Assembly (NCBI GenBank): GCA_027068075.1 | Contig: JAMOUJ010000006.1 | Location: forward strand, 1 to 64,000 | DNA from: Candidatus Aminicenantota bacterium | GTDB taxonomy: Bacteria; Acidobacteriota; Aminicenantia; S016-38 | Reading direction: 5' to 3' | DNA: 64,000 nucleotides | Program-made: the position numbers and the translations under genes | The notes under the pieces: generated by a model | Database searches by the model: none | What the model was told of the DNA's origin: nothing | Seen by the model: only the letters and a program-made list of their open reading frames with translations | Shown here: in pieces, positions 25,714-34,106 of the stretch | Numbering within the stretch: position 1 is the stretch's first letter | How the letters are laid out: each line of letters starts with the position of its first letter

Positions 25714-27313
25714 GGAGTTTTTTCAGGTTGAACCTGAGTTCAGGGATCCTCTCCCCATCCTTCAGGTTTATCCTTTTCACCGCAGAGGCGAAGCCCTTTC
25801 TCACGATTTTCACGGTGTGAGGACCCGGAAGGAGCCTAAGGTTTTTCACCGGGGTAGGTCCCAGAAGGTGGCCGTCTAAATAAACCTCCGCCGTGGGCGT
25901 GGAGTCTATCTTCCCTATGGAGGCGGTCTTGAAGAGCACCGCCACCTTCTTCATGTCCCTGCGAACCTTAACCTTCCTGTACTTGACTCCGGCGGAGGAG
26001 ACGAATTTGAAGGTGTAGGTTCCCGGAGGTAGTTTTACCTGAAGGGGGGTGGAACCTAAGAGGCGGTTTTCCCGGTAAACCCTGGCGGGGAGGTCGCTGA
26101 AGAGGGTGAAGGAAACCGGGGACCGACGGGGAATGGGGGGAAGGGAAGCCCCGGTGGAGGATGGTCTGGATACCACCGAGCGTATCCATTCCATGGCTCT
26201 GCGGGAATAGGTCCTGAGTTCGCTCCCGTATTTGAGAACCCCGGCAAAAAAGACGATGAGGAGGAGAAGAAGCACCAGGTTCTTCAGGGAAAAAATCCTG
26301 GGCCTGGAGGAGTAAACCCCCATGCCCCTGGAGCGGAGTTTGAGCCTCTCAATGTCCTTCATCATCTCCAGGGCCGACCGGTAGCGGTTCTTGGGCTTTT
26401 TGTCGGTGGCCTTCAGAATGATCCTCTCCAGTTCCGGGTCTATCTCCGGGTTATATCGGGAGGGGGAGGGCAGGGGTTCCCTTACATGCTTCATGAGAAT
26501 TTGAAAGGGGGTTTCGCCTATGAAGGGGACCTTGCCCGTGGCCATCTCAAAGAGGGTTATTCCGAAGGAGTAGATGTCCGATTGGGGTGTGGTCTTTTCC
26601 CCCTTGGCCTGCTCCGGCGAGACATAGTAGGGGGTTCCCAGCATCTCCCCGGAGCGGGTGAGGCTACCGCTTTCGTCCAGCCTCTTGGCCAGACCGAAGT
26701 CCGCCAGGATGGCCCTTCCCGTCTGCTTGTCAATTATCACATTGGCGGGCTTTACATCCCTGTGTATTATTCCCCGGGAATGCATGTAGTGGAGGGCCGA
26801 GAGAACATCCCGGCTTATCTTTGCGATCTCGTCTATAGGCAGGGGTTTGTGGTGTTTTTTCATGTATTGCTTTATGTAATCCTTGAGGGTAATACCGTCT
26901 ATGTACTTCATGAGGATGTAGGCCAGGTTCCGGTAAATCCCCACTTCGTATATGGGCACTATGTTGGGGTGCTCCAGGGAGGCGTAAATCTTGGCTTCCC
27001 TGCGGAACCTTTCCAGCATTTCGGAGTCGGATAGGATCTTCGGGGAGAGAACCTTCAAGGCGCATTTTCTGTCCAGGAGTTTATCCCGAACCAGAAAAAC
27101 CTTGGAGAAACCGCCCTTGCCTATGACCTGGAGGAATTCGTATTTGTCCCCGATTTTTTCTATTATTGGGACAACTTCCTCGTAGTCAGATTTTACCTTC
27201 ACCCTTACCTTGTCGGTATCTTCCTCCTCGTCAAAGGAATAACCGCAGAAGGGGCATGTAGGCGAGGTGGCTTCTACCTCATTACCACAGCGAGGACATC
27301 TTTTTAAGGCCAT
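25700..27313 (-). CDS. Membrane Ser/Thr protein kinase with zinc ribbon and PEGA domains
   Basis: 537 residues. Zinc ribbon at the N-terminus (Cys6/Cys9, Cys20/Cys23). Kinase domain about 57-325: Gly loop GKGGFSKV (65-72), Lys87, catalytic HRDVKPAN (184-191), DFG at 205-207, activation segment ending GTPYYVSPEQA. One membrane helix near 345-365, then two extracytoplasmic PEGA-type repeats (SDLPARVYRENRLLGSTPLQ and STPTAEVYLDGHLLGPTPV). All catalytic residues are present, so an active kinase is likely. The outside part probably senses or binds an envelope component. Single-gene unit with a consensus-like promoter. Confidence 0.94.
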   Translation of the reverse strand: MALKRCPRCGNEVEATSPTCPFCGYSFDEEEDTDKVRVKVKSDYEEVVPIIEKIGDKYEFLQVIGKGGFSKVFLVRDKLLDRKCALKVLSPKILSDSEMLERFRREAKIYASLEHPNIVPIYEVGIYRNLAYILMKYIDGITLKDYIKQYMKKHHKPLPIDEIAKISRDVLSALHYMHSRGIIHRDVKPANVIIDKQTGRAILADFGLAKRLDESGSLTRSGEMLGTPYYVSPEQAKGEKTTPQSDIYSFGITLFEMATGKVPFIGETPFQILMKHVREPLPSPSRYNPEIDPELERIILKATDKKPKNRYRSALEMMKDIERLKLRSRGMGVYSSRPRIFSLKNLVLLLLLIVFFAGVLKYGSELRTYSRRAMEWIRSVVSRPSSTGASLPPIPRRSPVSFTLFSDLPARVYRENRLLGSTPLQVKLPPGTYTFKFVSSAGVKYRKVKVRRDMKKVAVLFKTASIGKIDSTPTAEVYLDGHLLGPTPVKNLRLLPGPHTVKIVRKGFASAVKRINLKDGERIPELRFNLKKLPKGE

Positions 27314-27350
27314 ATAATATAAAAATAAACTAAGAACTTTCGGTTGTCAA
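27314..27350 (-). promoter_or_regulatory. Sigma-70 promoter of the kinase gene, almost no leader
   Basis: On the minus strand: TTGACA (27350-27345, perfect -35), 17 bases, TATTTT, then 8 bases to the ATG at 27313. The predicted start is one or two bases before the ATG and no Shine-Dalgarno is present. Confidence 0.7.
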
Positions 27351-27361
27351 TCGGGTATTTG

Positions 27362-27389
27362 GAAAAAACCGTTAAGGGAGAAAACCCTT
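27362..27389 (-). terminator. Weak terminator at the end of the cystathionine beta-synthase-like gene
   Basis: Read on the minus strand, AAGGG, a 6-base loop and CCCTT (overlapping the stop codon) are followed by AACGG and a run of six T. The stem is short, so termination may be partial. The kinase promoter lies directly downstream. Confidence 0.35.
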
Positions 27390-28331
27390 CTTTTTCATCC
27401 AGGAGTCGTTGAAGATTTTGGAGAGGTACTTAAATCCGGTATCTGGGACCACCGTCACCACCACCTCATCCTTCCCCAGGTCCTGCGCCACCTTCAGGGC
27501 GCCGTAGATGTTGGCTCCGGCAGAGCCCCCGGCGAAGATCCCCTCCTCCCTGGCCAGCCTTCTGGTCAGAAGGAAGGCCTCCTTGTCGGTGACCTTTATC
27601 ATCCTGTCAATGATGGAGAAATCTATTATGGGAAGTATCCTTTCGTCGCCCAGACCCTCTATCTCGTAGTCTCCGGGTTTTACGACTTTTCCGGTCTGGT
27701 AGTAATCGTAGAACACCGACCCCTCCGGGTCAACGCACACGCATTTAATTTCAGGGTTCATTTCCTTGAGGTATTTGCACACCCCCATGAGGGTTCCTCC
27801 GGTTCCCATGCCGGCGACGAAGTGGGTTATTTTCCCCTGGGTTTGTCTCCAGATTTCCGGTCCCGTAAGGTTGTAGTGGGCCTCCACATTTCCGTAGTTT
27901 TCGTGCTGGTCCACATAGAAGGCCCCTTCTATGCTTTCTGCTATTTCTCTGGCCCTCCGGTCCCGATCCTCCAGGCTTCCCTTCACCACCACCACTTCGG
28001 CCCCGAAGGCCCGCAGGTGGTCCAGTTTTTCCTGGGAGATTTTGTCTATCACCGTGATTATCACCCGGTAGCCCATCACCGCCCCGTACATGGCTATGGC
28101 CACCCCGGTGTTTCCGGAGGTGGCCTCCACGATGGTTCCTCCGGGCTTCAATTTACCTTCCCTCCGGGCCTTTTCCAGGATGTAGAAGGCCATTCTGTCC
28201 TTGATGCTGCCGCCGGGATTCACCGTCTCCAGTTTGACCAGGATAGGAACCTTCAGGTGCTGGGCCAGCCGGTTTAATTTCACCAGGGGGGTTTCCCCTA
28301 TGGTGAAGAGTATGTTTTCGTAGTAAAGCAT
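27372..28331 (-). CDS. Cystathionine beta-synthase/cysteine synthase-like PLP enzyme
   Basis: 319 residues, fold type II PLP enzyme. The PLP Lys is Lys44 in NPGGSIKDR, the phosphate-binding region TSGNTG is at 71-76, then GMGTGGTLMG. The start YENILFTIGETPLVKLNR and the end PDTGFKYLSKIFNDSWM resemble cystathionine beta-synthases more than O-acetylserine sulfhydrylases, but there is no C-terminal CBS-pair domain. It should replace the hydroxyl or acetyl group of a serine derivative with a thiol in Cys or cystathionine synthesis. The exact donor cannot be decided. It is transcribed away from the Clp1-like gene from overlapping promoters. Confidence 0.88.
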   Translation of the reverse strand: MLYYENILFTIGETPLVKLNRLAQHLKVPILVKLETVNPGGSIKDRMAFYILEKARREGKLKPGGTIVEATSGNTGVAIAMYGAVMGYRVIITVIDKISQEKLDHLRAFGAEVVVVKGSLEDRDRRAREIAESIEGAFYVDQHENYGNVEAHYNLTGPEIWRQTQGKITHFVAGMGTGGTLMGVCKYLKEMNPEIKCVCVDPEGSVFYDYYQTGKVVKPGDYEIEGLGDERILPIIDFSIIDRMIKVTDKEAFLLTRRLAREEGIFAGGSAGANIYGALKVAQDLGKDEVVVTVVPDTGFKYLSKIFNDSWMKKKGFLP

Positions 28332-28352
28332 GGAAGGAAATTATATTAAAAT
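28332..28352. promoter_or_regulatory. Overlapping divergent promoters between two start codons 27 bases apart
   Basis: Minus strand: TATAAT (28345-28340), 8 bases before the ATG of the PLP enzyme. Plus strand: TAAAAT (28347-28352), exactly 6 bases before the ATG of the Clp1-like gene. The two -10 elements nearly abut, so polymerases could not occupy both at once. Neither gene has room for a leader. Confidence 0.6.
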
Positions 28353-28358
28353 TCTCCT

Positions 28359-29126
28359 ATGGATGAAAGAGTTTTTTTAATCCACCGAAGAATCCTCATC
28401 GTGGGACCTGTGGACAGCGGGAAGTCCCACCTCTTCCGCCGGGTGATGGAGGTGTGGAGAAGGAGGGGATACAGGTTTTCCGCCCTGGACCTGGATGTGG
28501 GCCAGTCCACCCTGGGTGTTCCCACCACCATAAATTGCCTCTGCGGAAAGGTTCACCGCTATTTTTTCTACGGATTCACCTCCCCCAGGGCTTATCCCTA
28601 CCGCTTTCTGGCCGGGGCCTGTCGGCTCAACCGGGGGGGCAGAATGGTGGTGGACACCACCGGATATGTGGAATTTCCCCAGGGGCTGGAACTCAAAGCC
28701 AATATAATGGAGATCCTCAGGCCGGATCTGGTGATAGCCGTGGACCTGGGGAAACCGCCCTGGGAACCCTTCCTCCGTTCCCTCCCCTTCCGGGTGGTTT
28801 TCGCCGAGAAGTCCCCCCGGGTTAGGGTAAGGGGAAGCCAGGAGAGGGAGGCCTATAGGGAGGGAAAATTTCGGGAGTATTTCCGTGAAACGGAGCAGGG
28901 GAAAATCCCCCGCAGAAGTTTGATTCCCATCCGGCCGGGACGCCATCCTGAGCCCGGGAACCTGGTGAGTTTCAGGAGGGCCGGCGAAGACCTTTTCCTG
29001 GGATGGATAGAGGATGTGGGAAAGGAAACCGTCCAGGTGAGTTATCCCGCCGGTAAGGAGCCCACGGAGGAGGTGGTTTTTTCGTATTATAATATCAGGA
29101 GGGCCAAGCAGCCCACTTTGTTTTAA
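28359..29126 (+). CDS. Clp1/Grc3-like P-loop polynucleotide kinase domain protein
   Basis: 255 residues. Walker A GPVDSGKS (16-23), then LDLDVGQSTLG (43-53), the Asp-x-Asp-x-Gly-Gln signature of the Clp1/Grc3/Nol9 kinases, which 5'-phosphorylate RNA or DNA ends in eukaryotes and archaea. The middle has MVVDTTGYVEFPQG and LVIAVDLGKPP, both usual in this family. The C-terminal 60 residues (FRRAGEDLFLGWIED) resemble a small beta domain. Substrate in bacteria is unknown. First gene of an operon with UbiA-type enzyme, uvrC and acpS; a DNA or RNA end-processing role is possible. ATG lies 6 bases after TAAAAT, apparently leaderless. Confidence 0.8.
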   Translation: MDERVFLIHRRILIVGPVDSGKSHLFRRVMEVWRRRGYRFSALDLDVGQSTLGVPTTINCLCGKVHRYFFYGFTSPRAYPYRFLAGACRLNRGGRMVVDTTGYVEFPQGLELKANIMEILRPDLVIAVDLGKPPWEPFLRSLPFRVVFAEKSPRVRVRGSQEREAYREGKFREYFRETEQGKIPRRSLIPIRPGRHPEPGNLVSFRRAGEDLFLGWIEDVGKETVQVSYPAGKEPTEEVVFSYYNIRRAKQPTLF

Positions 29127-29136
29127 GGAGGGCGAG

Positions 29137-30042
29137 ATGAAAGATTGGATCAGGCTGGCCAGGTTGCCCTTTTTATCCGTTACCGTGGGGGCCATTACCG
29201 TGGGTGCCCTTTATTCCCTCTGGCACGACGGGGTCTTCAGTTTGGCGAGGTTTTTTATGGCCCTGGCGGCGGGGGTTTTCCTTCACCTGGCGGTAAACAT
29301 ATCCAACGATTATTTTGACTACAGAGCGGGGACGGATGAAGCCAACACCAGGGCTATCCCTCCCTTTTCCGGGGGAAGCCGGGTCCTTCTGGAGGGGAAA
29401 GTTTCCCCTTCGGCGGCCCTGGTGGTCTCCGTAGTCCTCGTGATATTGGGAGGGGGAATAGGGCTTTATCTCAACCACATCCTTCCCGGAAATTTCCTCC
29501 TTTACCTTGGGCTGGTGGGGGTGGCCCTCATCTTCTCCTATAATTCCGGCATCAAACTGGTGAATTTTTACCTGGGAGAGGTGGTGGTAGTGGTGGCCTG
29601 GGGCCTGATGGTGGTGGGCTCCTATTATGTACAGAGCGGAAAGTTTACCCCGGACATCCTGCCCCTGGCGCTTTTTCTGGGAATACTAACCCTCCTGATT
29701 CTCTTCATAAACGAATTTGCCGACGAGGAGGCGGATCGCCGGAGCGGCCGGAGGATGTGGATTCACCTTTTCGGAAGGGATGGGGCCCCCTATGTTTATC
29801 TGGTTCTGGTGGCCGTGGCCTACGGATTCCTCCTCTACGGAGTTTTTACCGGCGCCGTTCCACCCCTTGCCCTGATCTCCCTGGTGGGGGTTTTCCCCCT
29901 GGTGGGGGCGGCCCTCCACGCCAGGAAAAACCTTAACGAGCCCCAGGAAAAATTCCTGCCGGCGGTTCTCAAGACCATAAACGGCTACAACCTCAATTTC
30001 CTTCTGCTGGCCGTGGCCCTTATCTTCTCTAAGTTTGTATGA
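29137..30042 (+). CDS. UbiA-family prenyltransferase (MenA-like)
   Basis: 301 residues, about nine membrane helices. The two Asp-rich prenyl-diphosphate motifs are NDYFDYRAGTD (57-67) and NEFADEEADRRSGRR (192-206). The second motif form and RAIPPFSGGSRVLLEGK resemble 1,4-dihydroxy-2-naphthoate polyprenyltransferases (MenA), so it probably attaches the isoprenoid tail in menaquinone synthesis; other aromatic acceptors cannot be ruled out. TAAGGAGGGCGAG precedes the ATG, 10 bases after the Clp1-like gene. ATGA overlap with uvrC. Confidence 0.88.
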   Translation: MKDWIRLARLPFLSVTVGAITVGALYSLWHDGVFSLARFFMALAAGVFLHLAVNISNDYFDYRAGTDEANTRAIPPFSGGSRVLLEGKVSPSAALVVSVVLVILGGGIGLYLNHILPGNFLLYLGLVGVALIFSYNSGIKLVNFYLGEVVVVVAWGLMVVGSYYVQSGKFTPDILPLALFLGILTLLILFINEFADEEADRRSGRRMWIHLFGRDGAPYVYLVLVAVAYGFLLYGVFTGAVPPLALISLVGVFPLVGAALHARKNLNEPQEKFLPAVLKTINGYNLNFLLLAVALIFSKFV

Positions 30043-31760
30043 AGGGACTGAGGAAGAGAATAGAGGAGGCTCCCTTGGCACCGGGGGTTTACATTTTTCT
30101 GGACGGGGATTCCCGTCCGATTTACATAGGGAAGGCAGCCAGGATAAGGGAAAGGCTCAGAAGTTACCTCTCCTCCCGGGAGCCCAGGACCCTGAGGATG
30201 CTCAGCCAGGCCCGCTTTCTCCGCTGGGAGGTCACCCCCACCGAAAAGGACGCCTTTTTTCTGGAAAACGAACTAATAAGAAGGCATCAGCCCAAGTTCA
30301 ACATAAAACTCAGGGACGACAAAACTTATCCTTACCTGGAGATTACCTGGGGGGAGGACTACCCGGGCATATACATAGCCCGGAGGGCCAGGAAGGAGGG
30401 GAGTCTTTACTTCGGGCCCTTCGTTCCGGCCTCCTGGGCCAGGAGGCTCAAGGGAATGGTCTCAGTTTTATTCGGGGTGAGGCAGTGCCGGGAAAGGATG
30501 GACGGCCGAAGGTCCAGGCCTTGCCTTGATTACTACATAGGAAGGTGTGCGGCTCCCTGCGTGGGCCTCGTTTCCAGGAAGGATTATCGGGAAAGGGTAA
30601 AGGAGGCCGTGGAGTTTCTTCGGGGAAATGTGGGGGCGGTCCGGGCAAAACTGGAGGAGGAGATGTGGAGGGCCTCCCGGGAAAGAAACTTTGAAAGGGC
30701 CGCCTATTTCAGGGACCTTCTCCTGGCGGTGGACGAATTTTCCCGGGCCCCCTCCTTTAAATTCAATGGTTCCGTGGACTTTTTCGGCTTCGCCTCCCGG
30801 GGGGAAAGGTGGGCCCTGCGGGTGGAGAAAAGGGATGGGGGGAGGAGGGAATCCTTTTCTTATCAGGGGGAGGACCTTTCCCCCAATCCTGCCACGGCCC
30901 TGGCCCAGTTCTACCAAGCCCATCCCAGGATACCGGAGAGAATAGTAACGGGGTTCACCTTCGTGGGCTGGGAGAGGCTCCGGGAGTTTCTCCGGGAGAA
31001 GTTCTCCGCCTCCCCCGCCATTGAAACCCCCCGGGGGGATGAGGAGAATTTTCTGGCCTCCTCCCTTCAGAGGGAGGCAGAGGCCCTGGTGGAGGAGGAA
31101 AGACCCGAGGAGGCCCTGGCCAGGTCCCTTTCCCTGAAAAGCGTCCCCTACCGGATAGAGGGCGTGGACATTTCCCACTTCTCCGGCAGGGAGGTGGTGG
31201 GCTCCCTGGTGGTTTTTGAAGGGGGAAAGGCTCTCCGGCACCAGTACCGTCACTACCGCCTGGGGGAGCGCAACGACGATTTTGCCAACATAAGGGAACT
31301 GGTTGAGAGGAGGTATTCCAGGCATCCCCTGCCGGACCTTCTGGTGGTGGACGGTGGCCGGGGACAACTTTCCGCCGCCCTGGAGGCCCTTAGGGGATTG
31401 GGTCTGGAAGCCCAGGTGGTGGCCCTGGCCAAGGGGGAGGAGAGGGTCTTCACCCCGGACAGGGACCTGGTTCTTCCCGAAGGGGACCCCGGCCGGGCCC
31501 TCCTTCAGAGGATAAGGGACGAGGCCCACCGCTTCGCCGTGGGTTTCCACCGAAGGGTAAGAAGAAAACGGGAGTTCAAAACCATACTGGAGGAGGTCCC
31601 CGGAATAGGGAAAAAGAAACTTCTGGCCCTTTTGAGAAAATACAGGACCCTGGAAGACATAAAGGCCGCCTCCCCGGAGGAACTGGCTTCCGTGGTGGGA
31701 AAAAGGGCGGCCCGGGCCCTGAAGGAGCGTCTTGATGAAACTGGGAATAGACATAGTTGA
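30039..31760 (+). CDS. uvrC: UvrABC system protein C
   Basis: 573 residues, the dual-incision nuclease of nucleotide excision repair. GIY-YIG domain at the N-terminus (APGVYIF, IYIGKA; residues 14-32), a Cys-bearing RPCLDYYIGRCAAPCVG region, UVR motif (ERNFERAAYFRDLL), the RNase H-like 5' nuclease domain (GVDISHFSGREVVGSLVVF, DLLVVDGGRGQLSAALEAL) and C-terminal helix-hairpin-helix (VPGIGKKKLLALLRKYRTLE). All catalytic segments are intact. It overlaps UbiA by ATGA and acpS by 26 bases. Confidence 0.97.
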   Translation: MKGLRKRIEEAPLAPGVYIFLDGDSRPIYIGKAARIRERLRSYLSSREPRTLRMLSQARFLRWEVTPTEKDAFFLENELIRRHQPKFNIKLRDDKTYPYLEITWGEDYPGIYIARRARKEGSLYFGPFVPASWARRLKGMVSVLFGVRQCRERMDGRRSRPCLDYYIGRCAAPCVGLVSRKDYRERVKEAVEFLRGNVGAVRAKLEEEMWRASRERNFERAAYFRDLLLAVDEFSRAPSFKFNGSVDFFGFASRGERWALRVEKRDGGRRESFSYQGEDLSPNPATALAQFYQAHPRIPERIVTGFTFVGWERLREFLREKFSASPAIETPRGDEENFLASSLQREAEALVEEERPEEALARSLSLKSVPYRIEGVDISHFSGREVVGSLVVFEGGKALRHQYRHYRLGERNDDFANIRELVERRYSRHPLPDLLVVDGGRGQLSAALEALRGLGLEAQVVALAKGEERVFTPDRDLVLPEGDPGRALLQRIRDEAHRFAVGFHRRVRRKREFKTILEEVPGIGKKKLLALLRKYRTLEDIKAASPEELASVVGKRAARALKERLDETGNRHS

Positions 31761-32067
31761 CCTGGACAGGTTCCGGAAAAAGGTTTCAAAGAACCCCTCC
31801 CTGGAGCGGAGGCTCTTTACCCAGGCCGAGGTGGAATACTGCCGGAGTTTCTCCGACCCCATTCCCCACCTCGCCGGCACCTTCGCCGCCAAGGAGGCGG
31901 TGATCAAAACCCTGGGCAGGAACCCCGGGTGGAAGGCCATTGAGATAAGGAGGGAGGGGGGAAGACCCGTGGCCTACCTCCACGGAAGGGCCCTGCGGGG
32001 AAGCCTGTCCATTTCCCATTCCCGACTTTCAGCGGTGGCCGCCTTCCTTCTGGAGGAAGTGGTATAA
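31735..32067 (+). CDS. acpS: Holo-[acyl-carrier-protein] synthase
   Basis: 110 residues, transfers 4'-phosphopantetheine from CoA to the serine of acyl carrier protein. GIDIVDLDRF at the N-terminus and GTFAAKEAVIKTLG carry the conserved magnesium-binding Asp and Glu; SLSISHSRLSAVAAFLLE closes the fold. I chose ATG 31735 over the TTG three bases earlier, as it gives the family N-terminus. It overlaps the uvrC end by 26 bases, and the promoter of the next gene lies over its last codons. Confidence 0.95.
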   Translation: MKLGIDIVDLDRFRKKVSKNPSLERRLFTQAEVEYCRSFSDPIPHLAGTFAAKEAVIKTLGRNPGWKAIEIRREGGRPVAYLHGRALRGSLSISHSRLSAVAAFLLEEVV

Positions 32068-32068
32068 T
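32060..32068 (+). promoter_or_regulatory. Extended -10 promoter of the GWxTD operon
   Basis: TGG directly followed by TATAAT (32063-32068), overlapping the acpS stop. A start near 32075 would leave about 22 bases of leader containing AAAAGGAGG before the TTG start at 32097. No good -35, as expected for an extended -10. Confidence 0.55.
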
Positions 32069-32096
32069 TCTTTTCAGGAGAGAAAAGGAGGAACAC

Positions 32097-34106
32097 TTGA
32101 AGACAAGAGCGTTAATCATGTCCCTTGTTTTTTCCTACGGCATCCTCCTGGCCGGAGGTATCAAGGACCTTCCCAAAAAATACCGCATGTGGCTGGTAAG
32201 GGATGTCCGCTACATTATCACGGAGAAGGAGAAAAAGGCCTTCCTTAAACTGAAAACGGACAAGCAGAGAGAACTCTTTATAAAGATGTTCTGGAAGATG
32301 AGGGATCCTACCCCGGGAACCCCCAGAAACGAATACAAAGAAGAGCATTATAAACGCCTGGCCATGGCGGAAAAACTCTTCCGCGACGAAGGGAAGCCCG
32401 GCTGGATGACGGACCGGGGAAGGTTTTACATCATCCTCGGCAAACCCCAGGACATAGAGAGATACGACGGAATGGGCAGGTTTTACCCCGTGGAAGTCTG
32501 GTATTACCAGGGGGACCCCGCCAAGGGTCTGCCCTCCCAATTCCGCTTGGTCTTCTACCAGGACCCCGGCACCTTTGAATACAAACTTTATTATCCGGGG
32601 ATAGATTCTCCCCAGAAGTTGATTCCCACCTGGGGGGGAGATCCCTTTGATAAAATGCAGGGTTACAAAACGATAAGGCAGTATGCCCCGGCCCTGGCCG
32701 ATGCTTTGATGAGCATGATCCCCGGCGAGGCGGCCAGCGGCTACTCCTCCGCCCGCTCTTCCCTTATACTTTCGGAAATAGAGCGGTCCCCTTACGAGGG
32801 GGTAAACACCGAATACGCCGATAGAATAGCCAGCATGGAGGGGATGGTGGAGGTGGAGGAATCGGTCATATATGTTCCCAACCAGACCAGACTGGATCTC
32901 TTCCGCCATCCCGAGGGATTTTACGCCCTCCACTTCGCCATTTCGCCCAAGAAATTTTCCATCACCCGCTACGACGAGCGCTACTACGCCCCCCTGGAGA
33001 TTTACGCCAAACTGGTGAACTCCAGGGGTGAGGGGATCTGGGAGAGCACCCAGCCCCTGGAACTTTACTTCACCCCGGCCCAGGTGGATTTGCTTAAAAA
33101 ATCCTCGGTGGAGATAGAGGGCCTCATCCCGGTGATTCCCGGAGATTACTCCCTGGTCCTAATACTGAAAAACAAGTCCTCCAGAGAATTTTCCCTGGTG
33201 GAAAAAAGGATAAAAATACCGCCGGAAGACAGAATTTCCATTCTTTCCCTGGCCACCAGTAATTCCCTCAAGCCCAGACCTTCCGGGCTTTTCCTCAAGC
33301 CTTACCTTATAGGAAGAACCCAGTTTTACCCCTATGCGGACGAAATTTACAAAACCACCGAAGAGGTGGTGGTATTCGGCCAGGTGAACATTCCCCTGGG
33401 GGAGGACCCCTCCAAAATCTCCATGACCCTTACCCTTTCCGACGAGGACGGAAACATTCTGGAAAAGGTTGACCTTCCCTTCCAGGATCCGAAACTGGGG
33501 CTTTTCTACCACAAACTGGGAAGACGGGGGTCCGGTTCTTACATCGTGAAACTTTCCCTCTACTACGCCGGGGTAAAACTGGGGGAGAGAACCGCAGAGT
33601 TCATGGTGACTCCCCTGGCCTACAAGCCGGTGCCCTTCCTCATTTCAAAGATCGTGGAAGCCCGGGAACTTCCGGGATTTTATCACTCCCTGGCCACCCA
33701 GTTTTACGAGGTGGGCAAGTATCAACGGGCCATTTATTACTACAAGAGGGAACTTACCCTTTCTCCCTCCGCCGCCCAGGCCCGGGAAGGGCTTATGAGG
33801 GCCTACCTTAAATCTGGAAAACCAGAAGAAGCCCTGAAGGTCTTTCTGGAAACGGAGGCCCCCACGGTGGAAATGTTTTACCTGGCTGGAAAGATCTATT
33901 ACGAAAAGGGGGATTTGGACAGGGCGGTGGAAGTCCTCCACCGGGGTTACCGGAGAAATTCGGTGAACCTCAAGATAATAAACCTCCTGGCCGAGGTTTA
34001 CCTTCAGAAGGGGAACAGGGAAAACGCCAGGCTCCTCTTAAAGCGCTCCTTGGAAATTGACCCCAACCAGGATATAATCAAGAGGAAACTGGAGATGCTG
34101 AGGTGA
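32097..34106 (+). CDS. GWxTD domain protein with C-terminal TPRs
   Basis: 669 residues. Signal peptide to about residue 20, then a GWxTD domain (about 25-200) with the name motif GWMTD at 102-106 (PGWMTDRGRFYIILGKP). The middle is beta-rich. The last 150 residues hold TPR-like helix pairs (YEVGKYQRAIYYYKREL, LAGKIYYEKGDLDRAVEVL, AEVYLQKGNRENARLLLKRS). The domain is known mainly from Acidobacteria and Bacteroidetes relatives; I know no proven function. The start is TTG, chosen for its AAAAGGAGG and signal peptide. Followed with a GTGA overlap by a lipoprotein of the same family, suggesting an envelope complex. Confidence 0.87.
   Translation: MKTRALIMSLVFSYGILLAGGIKDLPKKYRMWLVRDVRYIITEKEKKAFLKLKTDKQRELFIKMFWKMRDPTPGTPRNEYKEEHYKRLAMAEKLFRDEGKPGWMTDRGRFYIILGKPQDIERYDGMGRFYPVEVWYYQGDPAKGLPSQFRLVFYQDPGTFEYKLYYPGIDSPQKLIPTWGGDPFDKMQGYKTIRQYAPALADALMSMIPGEAASGYSSARSSLILSEIERSPYEGVNTEYADRIASMEGMVEVEESVIYVPNQTRLDLFRHPEGFYALHFAISPKKFSITRYDERYYAPLEIYAKLVNSRGEGIWESTQPLELYFTPAQVDLLKKSSVEIEGLIPVIPGDYSLVLILKNKSSREFSLVEKRIKIPPEDRISILSLATSNSLKPRPSGLFLKPYLIGRTQFYPYADEIYKTTEEVVVFGQVNIPLGEDPSKISMTLTLSDEDGNILEKVDLPFQDPKLGLFYHKLGRRGSGSYIVKLSLYYAGVKLGERTAEFMVTPLAYKPVPFLISKIVEARELPGFYHSLATQFYEVGKYQRAIYYYKRELTLSPSAAQAREGLMRAYLKSGKPEEALKVFLETEAPTVEMFYLAGKIYYEKGDLDRAVEVLHRGYRRNSVNLKIINLLAEVYLQKGNRENARLLLKRSLEIDPNQDIIKRKLEMLR

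Noticed and set aside
30468-31940. 490-codon antisense frame over uvrC
   Set aside because: Pro/Gly-rich mirror of a well-supported uvrC; no domain or start signal.
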